A program made the position numbers and the translations under genes. Shown here piece after piece: positions 16,607 through 24,307 of a stretch of 64,000 bases of DNA. The DNA comes from Sediminispirochaeta bajacaliforniensis DSM 16054 (GTDB lineage: Bacteria; Spirochaetota; Spirochaetia; DSM-16054; Sediminispirochaetaceae). The stretch lies in the NCBI RefSeq assembly GCF_000378205.1, contig NZ_KB899407.1:62001-126000 (forward strand), given 5' to 3'. The notes beneath the pieces are model-generated. The model did no database searches. It was not told the origin of the DNA and worked only from the letters and a program-made list of their open reading frames with translations. Numbering within the stretch: position 1 is the stretch's first letter; every line of letters begins with the position of its first letter.

Positions 16607-17287
16607 TTAACGTTTTTTCTTTCCGGATACAAGGACGGAAAACTCTCCTTTAATAGATTCCCTACCGGAAAAATCATTAAGAAGCTCCTGAGCGCTGCCC
16701 TGCAGGTACTCTTCATGGAATTTGGTCATTTCTCTCCCAATAAGAACCAATCGCTCAGGATCAACATCGGCAATATCGGTCAAAAGCTTGATAATCCGAT
16801 GAGGAGATTCGTATAAAACGAAATTTCCCCCCCGTTCCAACAACTCTTCAAGCCGCTTTTTCCGCTTCCCGGCCTTTGGACTTAAAAAACCGTCAAAAAG
16901 GACACTCCGACCGGGAAATGATCCTACGCTCATTAATGCGGCAAAAGCAGATACTCCGGGTATCGGAACCGCTTCGAAACCGGCTTCACGAACCGCATGT
17001 ACCAAGGCCCCTCCGGGATCACTCAGGCCGGGGGTTCCGGCATCACTGACATAGGCAACGGATTTATCTTCCTGGAGAAGCTCAATGATACGATCTGCGG
17101 CAATGCTTTCATTGTGCGACCTACAGCTCACCAGAGGCTTTTGTATCTCATAGTGGTTAAGAAGCTTAAGGGTTTGCCGAGTATCTTCACAGGCTATAAC
17201 ATCGGCTTCCTTCAGCGTTTTTAGTGCTCGAAAGGTGATATCGGCGAGATTGCCAATAGGAGTTGCAACAATATAGAGTGTTCCCAT
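16607..17287 (-). CDS. rsmI: 16S rRNA (cytidine-1402 2'-O)-methyltransferase
   Basis: 226 residues, a tetrapyrrole-methylase fold. Diagnostic segments: LYIVATPIGNLADIT at the N-terminus, the ACEDTRQT segment, VAYVSDAGTPGLSDPG, and YESPHRI. RsmI methylates C1402 of 16S rRNA and supports start-codon fidelity; this is of interest because two genes in the window seem to use unusual starts. It is shorter than the E. coli enzyme, lacking the C-terminal extension. AGGA and GGAGG precede the ATG. Confidence 0.95.
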   Translation of the reverse strand: MGTLYIVATPIGNLADITFRALKTLKEADVIACEDTRQTLKLLNHYEIQKPLVSCRSHNESIAADRIIELLQEDKSVAYVSDAGTPGLSDPGGALVHAVREAGFEAVPIPGVSAFAALMSVGSFPGRSVLFDGFLSPKAGKRKKRLEELLERGGNFVLYESPHRIIKLLTDIADVDPERLVLIGREMTKFHEEYLQGSAQELLNDFSGRESIKGEFSVLVSGKKKR

Positions 17288-17334
17288 ACCTCCATCCTAA
17301 CCGGAATCGGGGCACCTGCCAATAGAAAAGATAC

Positions 17335-17363
17335 TTGCACTTTCTCAAGGAAGAGGGTACACA
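17335..17363 (+). promoter_or_regulatory. promoter of the gene at 17370
   Basis: TTGCAC at 17335-17340, 17-base spacer, TACACA at 17358-17363, six bases before the ATG. The -10 is weak. Confidence 0.4.
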
Positions 17364-17369
17364 AATTAT

Positions 17370-17792
17370 ATGGTTGAATTGGCAATCGGTGCAGTTTCGG
17401 CGGTAGTGGTGGCGGCTTTGGTTATTCTGCTCTTAGGAAGCGGCAAAGGCGGGCATAGTAAAAAAACGCAAACAAAGCTTACACACCCACAAACAAAGCG
17501 AGAACGACAGTGTCCTCTTTGTTCAGCCGACCTGGCAAAGGGGCAAAGTATAAGATCGGTTCTTTATCCGAAATCACAGGGTGCACCGGACAGACTGATG
17601 GAAATTAAAGGATGTCCCTATTGCTACCCTGCCCCAGGCAAGCGAAAAAGGATTTGCCCAGTCTGCGGGAAAGAGGTCCCCTATGATGGAGACGTCATCG
17701 CACGAGTTTTCGATTCAGGAGAGAGACGGCATGTACATGTGCTAGGATGCAGTGACTGCTACCGGCGGAAAAAGGATACCGAAAAGAATTAG
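17370..17792 (+). CDS. membrane-anchored double zinc-ribbon protein
   Basis: 140 residues with an N-terminal membrane segment (about 4-22) and a basic linker, then four cysteine pairs: C48/C51, C82/C85, C96/C99 and C127/C130. They read as two consecutive rubredoxin-like or zinc-ribbon units of the same plan (CPLC...CPYC, CPVC...CSDC). The positive residues after the membrane segment suggest the ribbons face the cytoplasm. No family name is recognised and no enzyme motif is seen. Divergent from rsmI. No Shine-Dalgarno sequence at normal distance. Confidence 0.8.
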   Translation: MVELAIGAVSAVVVAALVILLLGSGKGGHSKKTQTKLTHPQTKRERQCPLCSADLAKGQSIRSVLYPKSQGAPDRLMEIKGCPYCYPAPGKRKRICPVCGKEVPYDGDVIARVFDSGERRHVHVLGCSDCYRRKKDTEKN

Positions 17793-17812
17793 TACAATGC
17801 CCTGTCCCTGCA

Positions 17813-17828
17813 CCAGGATTCGGAACAC
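17813..17828. repeat. single end of the inverted-terminus repeat, copy C
   Basis: CCAGGATTCGGAACAC is the exact reverse complement of the left end of copy B. No partner end is found nearby, so it is a remnant or a coincidence. Confidence 0.35.
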
Positions 17829-17850
17829 TATATAGAGGTTGAAACCACCT

Positions 17851-18504
17851 CTATTCAGGAATCTCCACGGTCTCACCGAGAAATCTTGGACCGGTATGGA
17901 AGAAGTGTAAATCCAACATAGCCTTCACCCTGGCAAAGTACTCCCTTCCCCGTATCCGCCGGCCCGAATAGCCTCCGACATCTTTTGCGTTAAAAGCCAC
18001 GGCGACGATCCCAAAATGGCGAGCAATGTACAAGGCCCGCTCGTTGTGAAAGCGCTGACTTACAATAATAAAATGATCCTGCCCAAAAACCTCCTGGCAG
18101 CGAACAACCGAATCCAGGGTCCGAAATCCGGCATAGTCGAGAACTATCCGATCAATCGGGACCCCCATTTCAACCAAAGCCTGGCGCATCTCTACCGGTT
18201 CATTGTAGGACTTTCGAGCATTATCTCCACTTACCAGGAGATAACGGACCTTTCCCGCATCAAACAAGGCCTTTGCAGCCTCGATGCGATAACGAAAGTA
18301 GAGATTGACCTTTCCGCCCGGACGATAACGGCTGGTTCCCAGGACCAGAGCCGTTTTTACGGTAGGGACCTCCGATATGCTATCATAAAGACGCTCTCGG
18401 GCCACGACACTCATGGAGCGATCGATAAAGAGCATCAAAATCAATAATAGAAAAAATAAACATATAATAGCTATGCCAATCACGATAAGACTCTTTCGTT
18501 TCAT
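17851..18504 (-). CDS. SanA/YdcF-like DUF218 membrane protein
   Basis: 217 residues from the ATG at 18504. The longer reading (to 18573) and an ATG at 18516 lie upstream of the predicted transcription start. One N-terminal membrane segment (about 6-28) precedes a DUF218 domain: ALVLGTSRY, RIEAAKALFDAGKVRYLLVSG, a DYAGFRTLDSVVR segment and IIVSQRFHNERA. SanA-type proteins affect envelope barrier function in enteric bacteria and the domain is thought to act on envelope precursors; the reaction here is unknown. It shares a divergent promoter region with aspS. Confidence 0.88.
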   Translation of the reverse strand: MKRKSLIVIGIAIICLFFLLLILMLFIDRSMSVVARERLYDSISEVPTVKTALVLGTSRYRPGGKVNLYFRYRIEAAKALFDAGKVRYLLVSGDNARKSYNEPVEMRQALVEMGVPIDRIVLDYAGFRTLDSVVRCQEVFGQDHFIIVSQRFHNERALYIARHFGIVAVAFNAKDVGGYSGRRIRGREYFARVKAMLDLHFFHTGPRFLGETVEIPE

Positions 18505-18517
18505 AAACCGGAACATA

Positions 18518-18547
18518 AGTATAGCCTGAAGTTCGAGTCTCTGACAA
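18518..18547 (-). promoter_or_regulatory. sanA-like gene promoter
   Basis: Reverse strand: TTGTCA (18547-18542), 18-base spacer, TATACT (18523-18518). The leader to the ATG at 18504 would be about seven bases. Confidence 0.55.
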
Positions 18548-18576
18548 TGACAGCTTGAAAAGGGAACGTTCATAAT
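18547..18576 (+). promoter_or_regulatory. aspS promoter
   Basis: ATGACA at 18547-18552, 18-base spacer, CATAAT at 18571-18576, leader of about eight bases. It abuts the divergent sanA-like promoter. Confidence 0.4.
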
Positions 18577-18590
18577 GTAGAGTCATCTTT

Positions 18591-20375
18591 ATGGAAAATA
18601 TGAAACGAACCGCTACGTGCGGAGAACTGAACAGTTCAAGGGTCGGAGAAACCGTTACCCTTAATGGATGGGTCCATAGAAATCGGGACCACGGCGGCAT
18701 CCTTTTTATCAATCTCCGGGACCGCTACGGCATCACGCAGGTCGTAATCGACGAAGATGCCTCCGCTCCATTAAAAGAGAAAGCCAAAGAGCTCAAATTT
18801 GAATACTGCATCGCTGTCGTCGGTATCGTCCGTCGCCGCCCCGACGAAATGGTCAATAAGGATATGAACACAGGAGAGATCGAGGTGGCGGCCTCGCAGA
18901 TTGAAATACTCACGAAATGCGATGTCCTCCCCTTCATGATCGACGAGAAAAGCGACGCAAAGGAAGACCTTCGGTTGAAATACCGCTATCTCGACCTGCG
19001 ATCCTTCTCTATGCAGCGTAAGATACGACTGAGAACCGATGTAACCTTCGCAGCACGAGAGTTTCTCATCGGTAAGGGGTTTATGGAGATCGAAACTCCA
19101 ACCATGATCAAATCAACCCCCGAAGGAGCACGGGATTTTCTTGTACCAAGCCGCATACACGCCGGAAAATTTTACGCTCTTCCTCAAAGCCCTCAGCTCT
19201 ACAAACAGATCTTGATGGTTTCCGGCTTCGATCGCTATTTTCAAATCGCCCATTGCTTTAGGGACGAAGATGCCCGAGGCGACCGACAGCCGGAACACAC
19301 CCAGATCGATATGGAAATGAGTTTCGTCAGCAAAGACGATGTATTTGAAGTCGTCGAGGGGATGATGAGCTACATCTTCGACAAAACCCTTGGGGTAAAA
19401 CTCGAAACACCTTTCCAGCGCTTGCCCTATGACGATGCCCTTAACCGTTTCGGAAGCGATAAACCGGACCTGCGTTTCGGTTTGGAAATGAAAACCGTCG
19501 ACGAGCTTGCCTCAAAAAGCGGTTTTAACGCCTTCAAGTCAGTCGTTGCCGAAGGGGGATGCGTCAAGGCCCTGGTGGCAAGCGGTTGCTCAGGCTACTC
19601 CAGAAAGCAGATCTCCGAACTTGAGGATGCGGCAAAGGTCTACGGAGCAAAGGGCCTTGCCTGGATGAAAGTCGGAGAATCGGGCATCGAAGGTGGCGTT
19701 TCAAAATTCTTCGACGGAATTGCCGAAGAGCTGCTTACAAGCCTTGGAGCACAGCACGGAGACCTGATCCTGATGGTCGGGGACAAATGGAACGTCGCCT
19801 GTACCAGTCTTGGCGCGGTTCGCAGCAAACTCGGCAAAGACCTCGGGCTGATCGAAGCAGGGACCTTCCGATTCTGCTGGATCGTAGACTTCCCTCTCTT
19901 TGAGTACAATGAAGAAGAACAGCGTTGGGAAGCTGCGCATCACATGTTTACCATGCCCCAGGAGCAGTACCTCGACACCCTGGAGGAAAACCCCGGTGCG
20001 GTAAAGGGAGACCTCTACGATCTTGTCTGTAACGGCTTTGAGCTGGCTTCCGGTTCCATCAGGATCCACGATCCTGAAATTCAGAAGCGCATCTTCAACA
20101 TTGTCGGATTTTCCAGCGAAGAAGCGGAAAACCGTTTCGGATTTCTCCTCAACGCCTTCCGCTACGGGCCGCCTCCCCACGGCGGAATAGCTCCGGGCCT
20201 CGATCGGCTGGTCATGATCATGGCAGGAGAGAACTCGATCAAAGAGGTGATTGCCTTCCCGAAGAACAACCAGGCCTACAGCCCCATGGACGATTCTCCC
20301 AGTCTCGTCGATGAAGACCAGCTCAAGATGCTTCACATTAAACTGGATATGCCGGAGAAAGAGGAAGAATCCTAA
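18591..20375 (+). CDS. aspS: aspartyl-tRNA synthetase
   Basis: 594 residues, the usual bacterial length. The anticodon-binding OB fold (about 1-110) is followed by the class II core with motif 2 (FRDEDARGDRQPEHTQID), the bacterial GAD insertion (about 280-420) and motif 3 (GIAPGLDRLVMIM). It charges tRNA-Asp in the cytoplasm. A second in-frame ATG at 18600 is an alternative start. No clear Shine-Dalgarno sequence lies before either. No asparaginyl-tRNA synthetase or amidotransferase gene is nearby, so discriminating or non-discriminating activity cannot be judged. Confidence 0.97.
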   Translation: MENMKRTATCGELNSSRVGETVTLNGWVHRNRDHGGILFINLRDRYGITQVVIDEDASAPLKEKAKELKFEYCIAVVGIVRRRPDEMVNKDMNTGEIEVAASQIEILTKCDVLPFMIDEKSDAKEDLRLKYRYLDLRSFSMQRKIRLRTDVTFAAREFLIGKGFMEIETPTMIKSTPEGARDFLVPSRIHAGKFYALPQSPQLYKQILMVSGFDRYFQIAHCFRDEDARGDRQPEHTQIDMEMSFVSKDDVFEVVEGMMSYIFDKTLGVKLETPFQRLPYDDALNRFGSDKPDLRFGLEMKTVDELASKSGFNAFKSVVAEGGCVKALVASGCSGYSRKQISELEDAAKVYGAKGLAWMKVGESGIEGGVSKFFDGIAEELLTSLGAQHGDLILMVGDKWNVACTSLGAVRSKLGKDLGLIEAGTFRFCWIVDFPLFEYNEEEQRWEAAHHMFTMPQEQYLDTLEENPGAVKGDLYDLVCNGFELASGSIRIHDPEIQKRIFNIVGFSSEEAENRFGFLLNAFRYGPPPHGGIAPGLDRLVMIMAGENSIKEVIAFPKNNQAYSPMDDSPSLVDEDQLKMLHIKLDMPEKEEES

Positions 20376-20408
20376 AGGCTCCGCTGCTTTTCCATTTGGA
20401 ATAATGTA

Positions 20409-20450
20409 TATACGACTCCGGATTGGCTACAAGCTTTCCGGAGTTGTATA
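20409..20450. other. long imperfect hairpin between convergent genes
   Basis: TATACGACTCCGGA (20409-20422) pairs with TCCGGAGTTGTATA (20437-20450), 14 pairs including one G-U, 14-base loop. No T-run on either strand, so it may stabilise mRNA 3' ends more than terminate. Confidence 0.45.
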
Positions 20451-20472
20451 AAACTCCTGATGCAATCTGTAA

Positions 20473-21252
20473 TCAGGCAATGATCACGTTTACACCTATA
20501 TTCGTAAACTTCTCGAGCGTTTCAGAGGGCGCGGATTTATCGGTGATAAGAATATCAATTTCGTTCAGTGCAGTTGAAACAAAATTTGAAACGCGTCCAA
20601 TTTTAGAGTGATCGGCCAAAACAACTACCTTGCCATTCGTATTCTCGATCATTGCCTGGTTGATACTACATTCCTGATGAACAGCTGTAGTCAGACCTTT
20701 TTCGAGACTGATTCCGTTTGTTCCGAGAAAAGTGATATTGCTGTTGATATTCTTTATCGCTTCCAGGGTCATGATACCAATAAACGATCTCGATTGTTCC
20801 CTGTATTCTCCCCCCAAAATCATCAGTTCAAGCTCCGGGCCTTTCTTGCAAGATACCGCCCAAGCATTATTCGTAAACACCCTCACTCGGGCATCTCGGA
20901 GAGCCTCTAAAAAATGAAGTGTCGTCGAACCACTGTTCAGGAAAATGATATCATTGTCATGCACAAGCTCGAGGGCTTTTCTGGCTATGGCCTTCTTTTC
21001 TTCGGTATTGATCAGGCCTTTTTCCATGAAATCTCTTTCGGGAAGAGAGTTTAATGGAGAAGAGGCTATGCGAGCCCCTCCATGCCTCCGTTCAAGAAGG
21101 CCTTTTTGTGAAAGATACTCCAAGTCACGCCGTATTGTTCCCTGCGAAACATTAAGGTGCATACTCAATTGATCGACACGCACAAACCCCTTTCGATTAA
21201 GAATATCCAGCAATTTCAGATGTCGGTTTGCCACGATGGAACTTTCAGACAT
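20473..21252 (-). CDS. DeoR-family repressor of the ascorbate locus
   Basis: 259 residues. An N-terminal helix-turn-helix (about 15-60, with VSQGTIRRDLEYLSQKGLL and the HGGA segment) is followed by a DeoR C-terminal sensor domain of the sugar-phosphate isomerase fold (FLNSGSTT, NNAWAV, ADHSKIGR). Such repressors sense phosphorylated sugars; UlaR of E. coli is a DeoR protein that responds to ascorbate 6-phosphate. It is last in the operon that begins with ulaG, 98 bases after the UroD-family gene, so it would regulate its own operon. The palindromes at 26948-27075 are the likely operators. Confidence 0.93.
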   Translation of the reverse strand: MSESSIVANRHLKLLDILNRKGFVRVDQLSMHLNVSQGTIRRDLEYLSQKGLLERRHGGARIASSPLNSLPERDFMEKGLINTEEKKAIARKALELVHDNDIIFLNSGSTTLHFLEALRDARVRVFTNNAWAVSCKKGPELELMILGGEYREQSRSFIGIMTLEAIKNINSNITFLGTNGISLEKGLTTAVHQECSINQAMIENTNGKVVVLADHSKIGRVSNFVSTALNEIDILITDKSAPSETLEKFTNIGVNVIIA

Positions 21253-21350
21253 GAAAATGACCTCTTGCTTTCTTTTGTATCACTATTATCTACCATTATG
21301 ACCGCTTTTGGCAAAAGTTTCGAGGCTGTTCGTCCCTGAGTTCACCTCCC

Positions 21351-22493
21351 TCAATAGACGCCAAACTCCCGGGCGGCTTCGAACATTGCCACAATATTCT
21401 CGGGTGGAACATCTTTTTGGATAATATGCACCTGACTAAAAATAAACCCGCCACCGGGTGCAAGGATATCGATTTGACGTCTTACCTCCTCTTTTACCTG
21501 GGAAGGCGAGGCATTGGGGAGAATCGACTGTGTATCAATCCCTCCCCCCCAAAAGGTGATATCTTTGCCAAATTCTTTCTTTAACAAAACAGGATCAATA
21601 CCGGGCACTGTGTATTGAACAGGATTGAGGCAGTCGATTCCCGCCTCGATCAAATCGGGAATAACCGGCAGGATTGCACCATCTGAATGCATAATGATTT
21701 TAGCCCGACCCCGAGAAGCCGTTTTAATTCCGGCAAACAGTTTTTTGTGCCGGGGCAGAACAAGATCCCGATACATTTCGGGTGAGATCAGCATCGAATC
21801 CTGGGCACCAAGATCATCACCTATGCGAATCAACGACAAATCGGGAATGGTCTGAAATGCCTGAGTCCACCAGGCGAGTTGCTGCTCGAGCTGCCGATCC
21901 ATTATGTACTCCGCCGCCTTTGGATCCAGGGCAAGCATCATATAAAAATTTGCCGAACCACATAGATTGAAACCTGCGTCAAAAAGCTCAAGGCCAAGTG
22001 GAAGGTCGAGAATCGGTACCTTCTCTTCTTTACAGATCGTCCGGGCACGGTGAGTAAGTCCGGCAAGCCTGGAAGGCTTTGAATAATCCGGCCAGTGAAC
22101 CTCTCGAAGCATCTCCTCGTCCGGCATCTCGGAAAAAAGCGGTGTCCGGCATTCAAAATAATCACCATCATCTTTTTGCCGCTCCCAACCCACCCCCCAT
22201 TCGTCACGATACGTTTCCCTGGAGCCATCGTCCGACCATACAAGTTGGGAAAACGGGGGAACTAGGGGACGAAAATCGGTATGGAAAAGTTGATGGACAG
22301 CTTCATCGATAACGGCGGTCCTCTGGCGATATCGCTCAATCCGAAGCTGGTCCAAACTCATGCCGAGGTATTCAAGAAGCTTGCGATAGGCATCGATATG
22401 AATACCGGAGATAAGATGACCGCCAAAATCGACAGGTACACGATCGGCTTCTTTATGATCAAGCGCCAGAAAAATCCGTTCAGTTGAGTTCAT
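21351..22493 (-). CDS. uroporphyrinogen decarboxylase (UroD)-family protein
   Basis: 380 residues from the ATG at 22493, which has AGGA seven bases upstream; a longer frame to 22619 is rejected. The UroD-like TIM barrel is recognisable from DHKEADRVPVDFGG, RIGDDLGAQ and GIDCLNPVQ. True UroD residues for the tetrapyrrole are not apparent. The HxC zinc motif of corrinoid methyltransferases (MtaA type) is replaced by HSDG in IIMHSDGAI. Proteins of this subgroup occur beside sugar ABC transporters but have no established function that I can name. It lies 11 bases after the second permease and is clearly in that operon. Confidence 0.88.
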   Translation of the reverse strand: MNSTERIFLALDHKEADRVPVDFGGHLISGIHIDAYRKLLEYLGMSLDQLRIERYRQRTAVIDEAVHQLFHTDFRPLVPPFSQLVWSDDGSRETYRDEWGVGWERQKDDGDYFECRTPLFSEMPDEEMLREVHWPDYSKPSRLAGLTHRARTICKEEKVPILDLPLGLELFDAGFNLCGSANFYMMLALDPKAAEYIMDRQLEQQLAWWTQAFQTIPDLSLIRIGDDLGAQDSMLISPEMYRDLVLPRHKKLFAGIKTASRGRAKIIMHSDGAILPVIPDLIEAGIDCLNPVQYTVPGIDPVLLKKEFGKDITFWGGGIDTQSILPNASPSQVKEEVRRQIDILAPGGGFIFSQVHIIQKDVPPENIVAMFEAAREFGVY

Positions 22494-22504
22494 ATTGTTT
22501 CCTG

Positions 22505-23338
22505 TTATCCCTTCACGGCACCGGCCGTCATTCCCATGATCAGCTTTTTTGCCGCGGTAAATGTAAAAATAAAAGCAGGTATGGCGGTAATGGTTGCAAT
22601 AGCCGTGATTTTTCCCCATTCCGTCCCGGCATCGGTAAGAAAAAGTGAGACAGCCACCGGCAGTGTCCTGGTAAAACGGTTGGTCAATACAAGGCTCAGG
22701 ATATATTCGTTCCAGGCAATTCGAAAGGTAAAAATTCCAGCCACAGAAAGGCCCGGTGCAATAAGCGGAAGAATGATCCGGGAAAAAACCATCCAGTCGG
22801 AACAGCCGTCTATGGTTGCCGACTCGTCAAGCGATCTGGGAATTTCGGAGATAAAGGTTTTCAGGACCCAGATGTTAAAAGGTAAATTAAGACCAATGTA
22901 TACGAGGACCAGGCCTATCCTGGTATTTGCAAGCCCCAGAGAATTCCAGATAACGAAAACGGGAATTACCAGGATAACAGGAGGAATCATGCGAAGCAGG
23001 AGCGTAAAAACGATAAGCAGCTTTTTCCCTTTATATTTGAAACGGGAAAATGAATAGCCGGCAAGGGCGCCCGTACAGACACTGAAAAAGGTTGTTGAAA
23101 GCGCAACAACAACGCTGTTGAAAAAATAACGTCCAAAGCCATTGCTTAGAAGTACATTCCGGTAGTTTTCAAATGTCGGCCGAAATATCCATTTCGGAGG
23201 AAGAGAAAAGGCATCCACCTCATATTTAAATGATGTCGAAACCATTTCGTAAATGGGAAATAGGCAAATTACCATTCCCACCAGAACTATCATGAGAACA
23301 ATAAACCGATTGAGTCGTTTTCTATTCTTAAACGTCAT
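22505..23338 (-). CDS. sugar ABC transporter permease, MalG type
   Basis: 277 residues, six membrane segments. The EAA loop that docks the ATPase is SLDESATIDGCSDWMVFSRI. The ATG at 23338 has GGGG five bases upstream. An ATG at 23356 overlaps the previous stop by four bases and is a possible alternative. It forms the heteromeric channel with the adjacent MalF-type permease. No ABC ATPase gene is in the cluster, so a shared ATPase (MsmK or MalK-like) must be supplied from elsewhere. The clustered enzymes point to ascorbate or a related sugar acid as cargo. Confidence 0.93.
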   Translation of the reverse strand: MTFKNRKRLNRFIVLMIVLVGMVICLFPIYEMVSTSFKYEVDAFSLPPKWIFRPTFENYRNVLLSNGFGRYFFNSVVVALSTTFFSVCTGALAGYSFSRFKYKGKKLLIVFTLLLRMIPPVILVIPVFVIWNSLGLANTRIGLVLVYIGLNLPFNIWVLKTFISEIPRSLDESATIDGCSDWMVFSRIILPLIAPGLSVAGIFTFRIAWNEYILSLVLTNRFTRTLPVAVSLFLTDAGTEWGKITAIATITAIPAFIFTFTAAKKLIMGMTAGAVKG

Positions 23339-23352
23339 TATGCCCCTGCCTT

Positions 23353-24237
23353 TCATGTTTCATCTTTCATATTTTTGGTAATAAAAATTATAGAAAGCAG
23401 CGTTATGATACCAAGCAAAATAACAGCCACAGCAGAGGCCTTTCCCAGGCGCTGATCGGTGAAGGCTGTTTTGTAAAGATGAAGGGAAAGGATTTCCGTC
23501 GACACTCCCGGCCCGCCGTTGGTCATGATAAACATGACAACCAGCCCCCGAAAGGCATCAATGAGTCGAAGCACGGCGGTAATGCCGATAACACCGGAGA
23601 TACAGGGCAGTTTGATATGAATCAAATTCTGAAGATAGTTGGCTCCGTCGACCCGGGCCGCATCACTGAGATCAGAGGGAATTCCCTGAAGTCCGGCAAG
23701 CAAAAGCAAGAACACAAAGGGAGTCCATTGCCAGATATCGGTTATGATAATCGAGATGAGCGCCATGTGGGGGTCCGAGAGCCATCCGATCTCTTTCAAT
23801 CCCAGAACCGAAAGAAAGTAGTTTATCTTCCCATACGAAGGGTTGTAAAGGAATTTCCAGACGACACCGACAACGACAGGAGCAATCATGACAGGTAAAA
23901 TGAAAACAGTACGAAAAAAGCGAAGTCCGGGGAGACCATCTTCAAGTAAAAGAGCAAGAACCAATCCAACGAATAACTCCAGACAAACCACACTAATGGT
24001 AAATACCAATGTGACACGAATGCTGGTCTGAAAGTTCTCGCTTCCGAACAAGTCGACAAAATTCCACAGTCCGACAAATACCGGTTCCTTTCTGATATCC
24101 CGCAAAAACCATTCAAAAAAGCTTAGTCTGATACCCGAAGCGACAGGTACCACCATAACCAGTAACAGAACGGCAATTGCCGGCAATGCAAAAAGATATG
24201 GGCTTTTATTCCGTTTCATGACACCATTGCTGAACAA
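23353..24237 (-). CDS. sugar ABC transporter permease, MalF/UgpA type
   Basis: 294 residues from a TTG at 24237 with a perfect AGGAGG seven bases upstream; the first in-frame ATG (24219) is too far from it. Six membrane segments and the EAA loop DLSDAARVDGANYLQNLIHI. It pairs with the MalG-type permease encoded next. A 14-bp hairpin precedes it, which could reduce its expression relative to the binding-protein gene. Confidence 0.94.
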   Translation of the reverse strand: MFSNGVMKRNKSPYLFALPAIAVLLLVMVVPVASGIRLSFFEWFLRDIRKEPVFVGLWNFVDLFGSENFQTSIRVTLVFTISVVCLELFVGLVLALLLEDGLPGLRFFRTVFILPVMIAPVVVGVVWKFLYNPSYGKINYFLSVLGLKEIGWLSDPHMALISIIITDIWQWTPFVFLLLLAGLQGIPSDLSDAARVDGANYLQNLIHIKLPCISGVIGITAVLRLIDAFRGLVVMFIMTNGGPGVSTEILSLHLYKTAFTDQRLGKASAVAVILLGIITLLSIIFITKNMKDET

Positions 24238-24256
24238 ATCCGGACCTCCTGAATCA

Positions 24257-24289
24257 CGGACGTATCCGCAATGCCTGCGGATACGTCCG
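24257..24289. other. intercistronic stem-loop between binding protein and permease genes
   Basis: Perfect 14-bp stem CGGACGTATCCGCA (24257-24270) with 24276-24289 and a five-base loop. No T-run follows on the transcribed (reverse) strand. Similar stem-loops after binding-protein genes stabilise the upstream mRNA and lower permease output. Confidence 0.75.
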
Positions 24290-24307
24290 GCACACTACTG
24301 CTTCTGT

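Noticed and set aside
20409-20450. Hairpin as a rho-independent terminator for aspS or the DeoR gene
   Set aside because: Neither strand has a T-run after the stem; recorded only as a structured element.
22536-23057. 173-codon forward frame over the permease gene
   Set aside because: It is the antisense of a membrane-protein gene and has no family resemblance or ribosome site.
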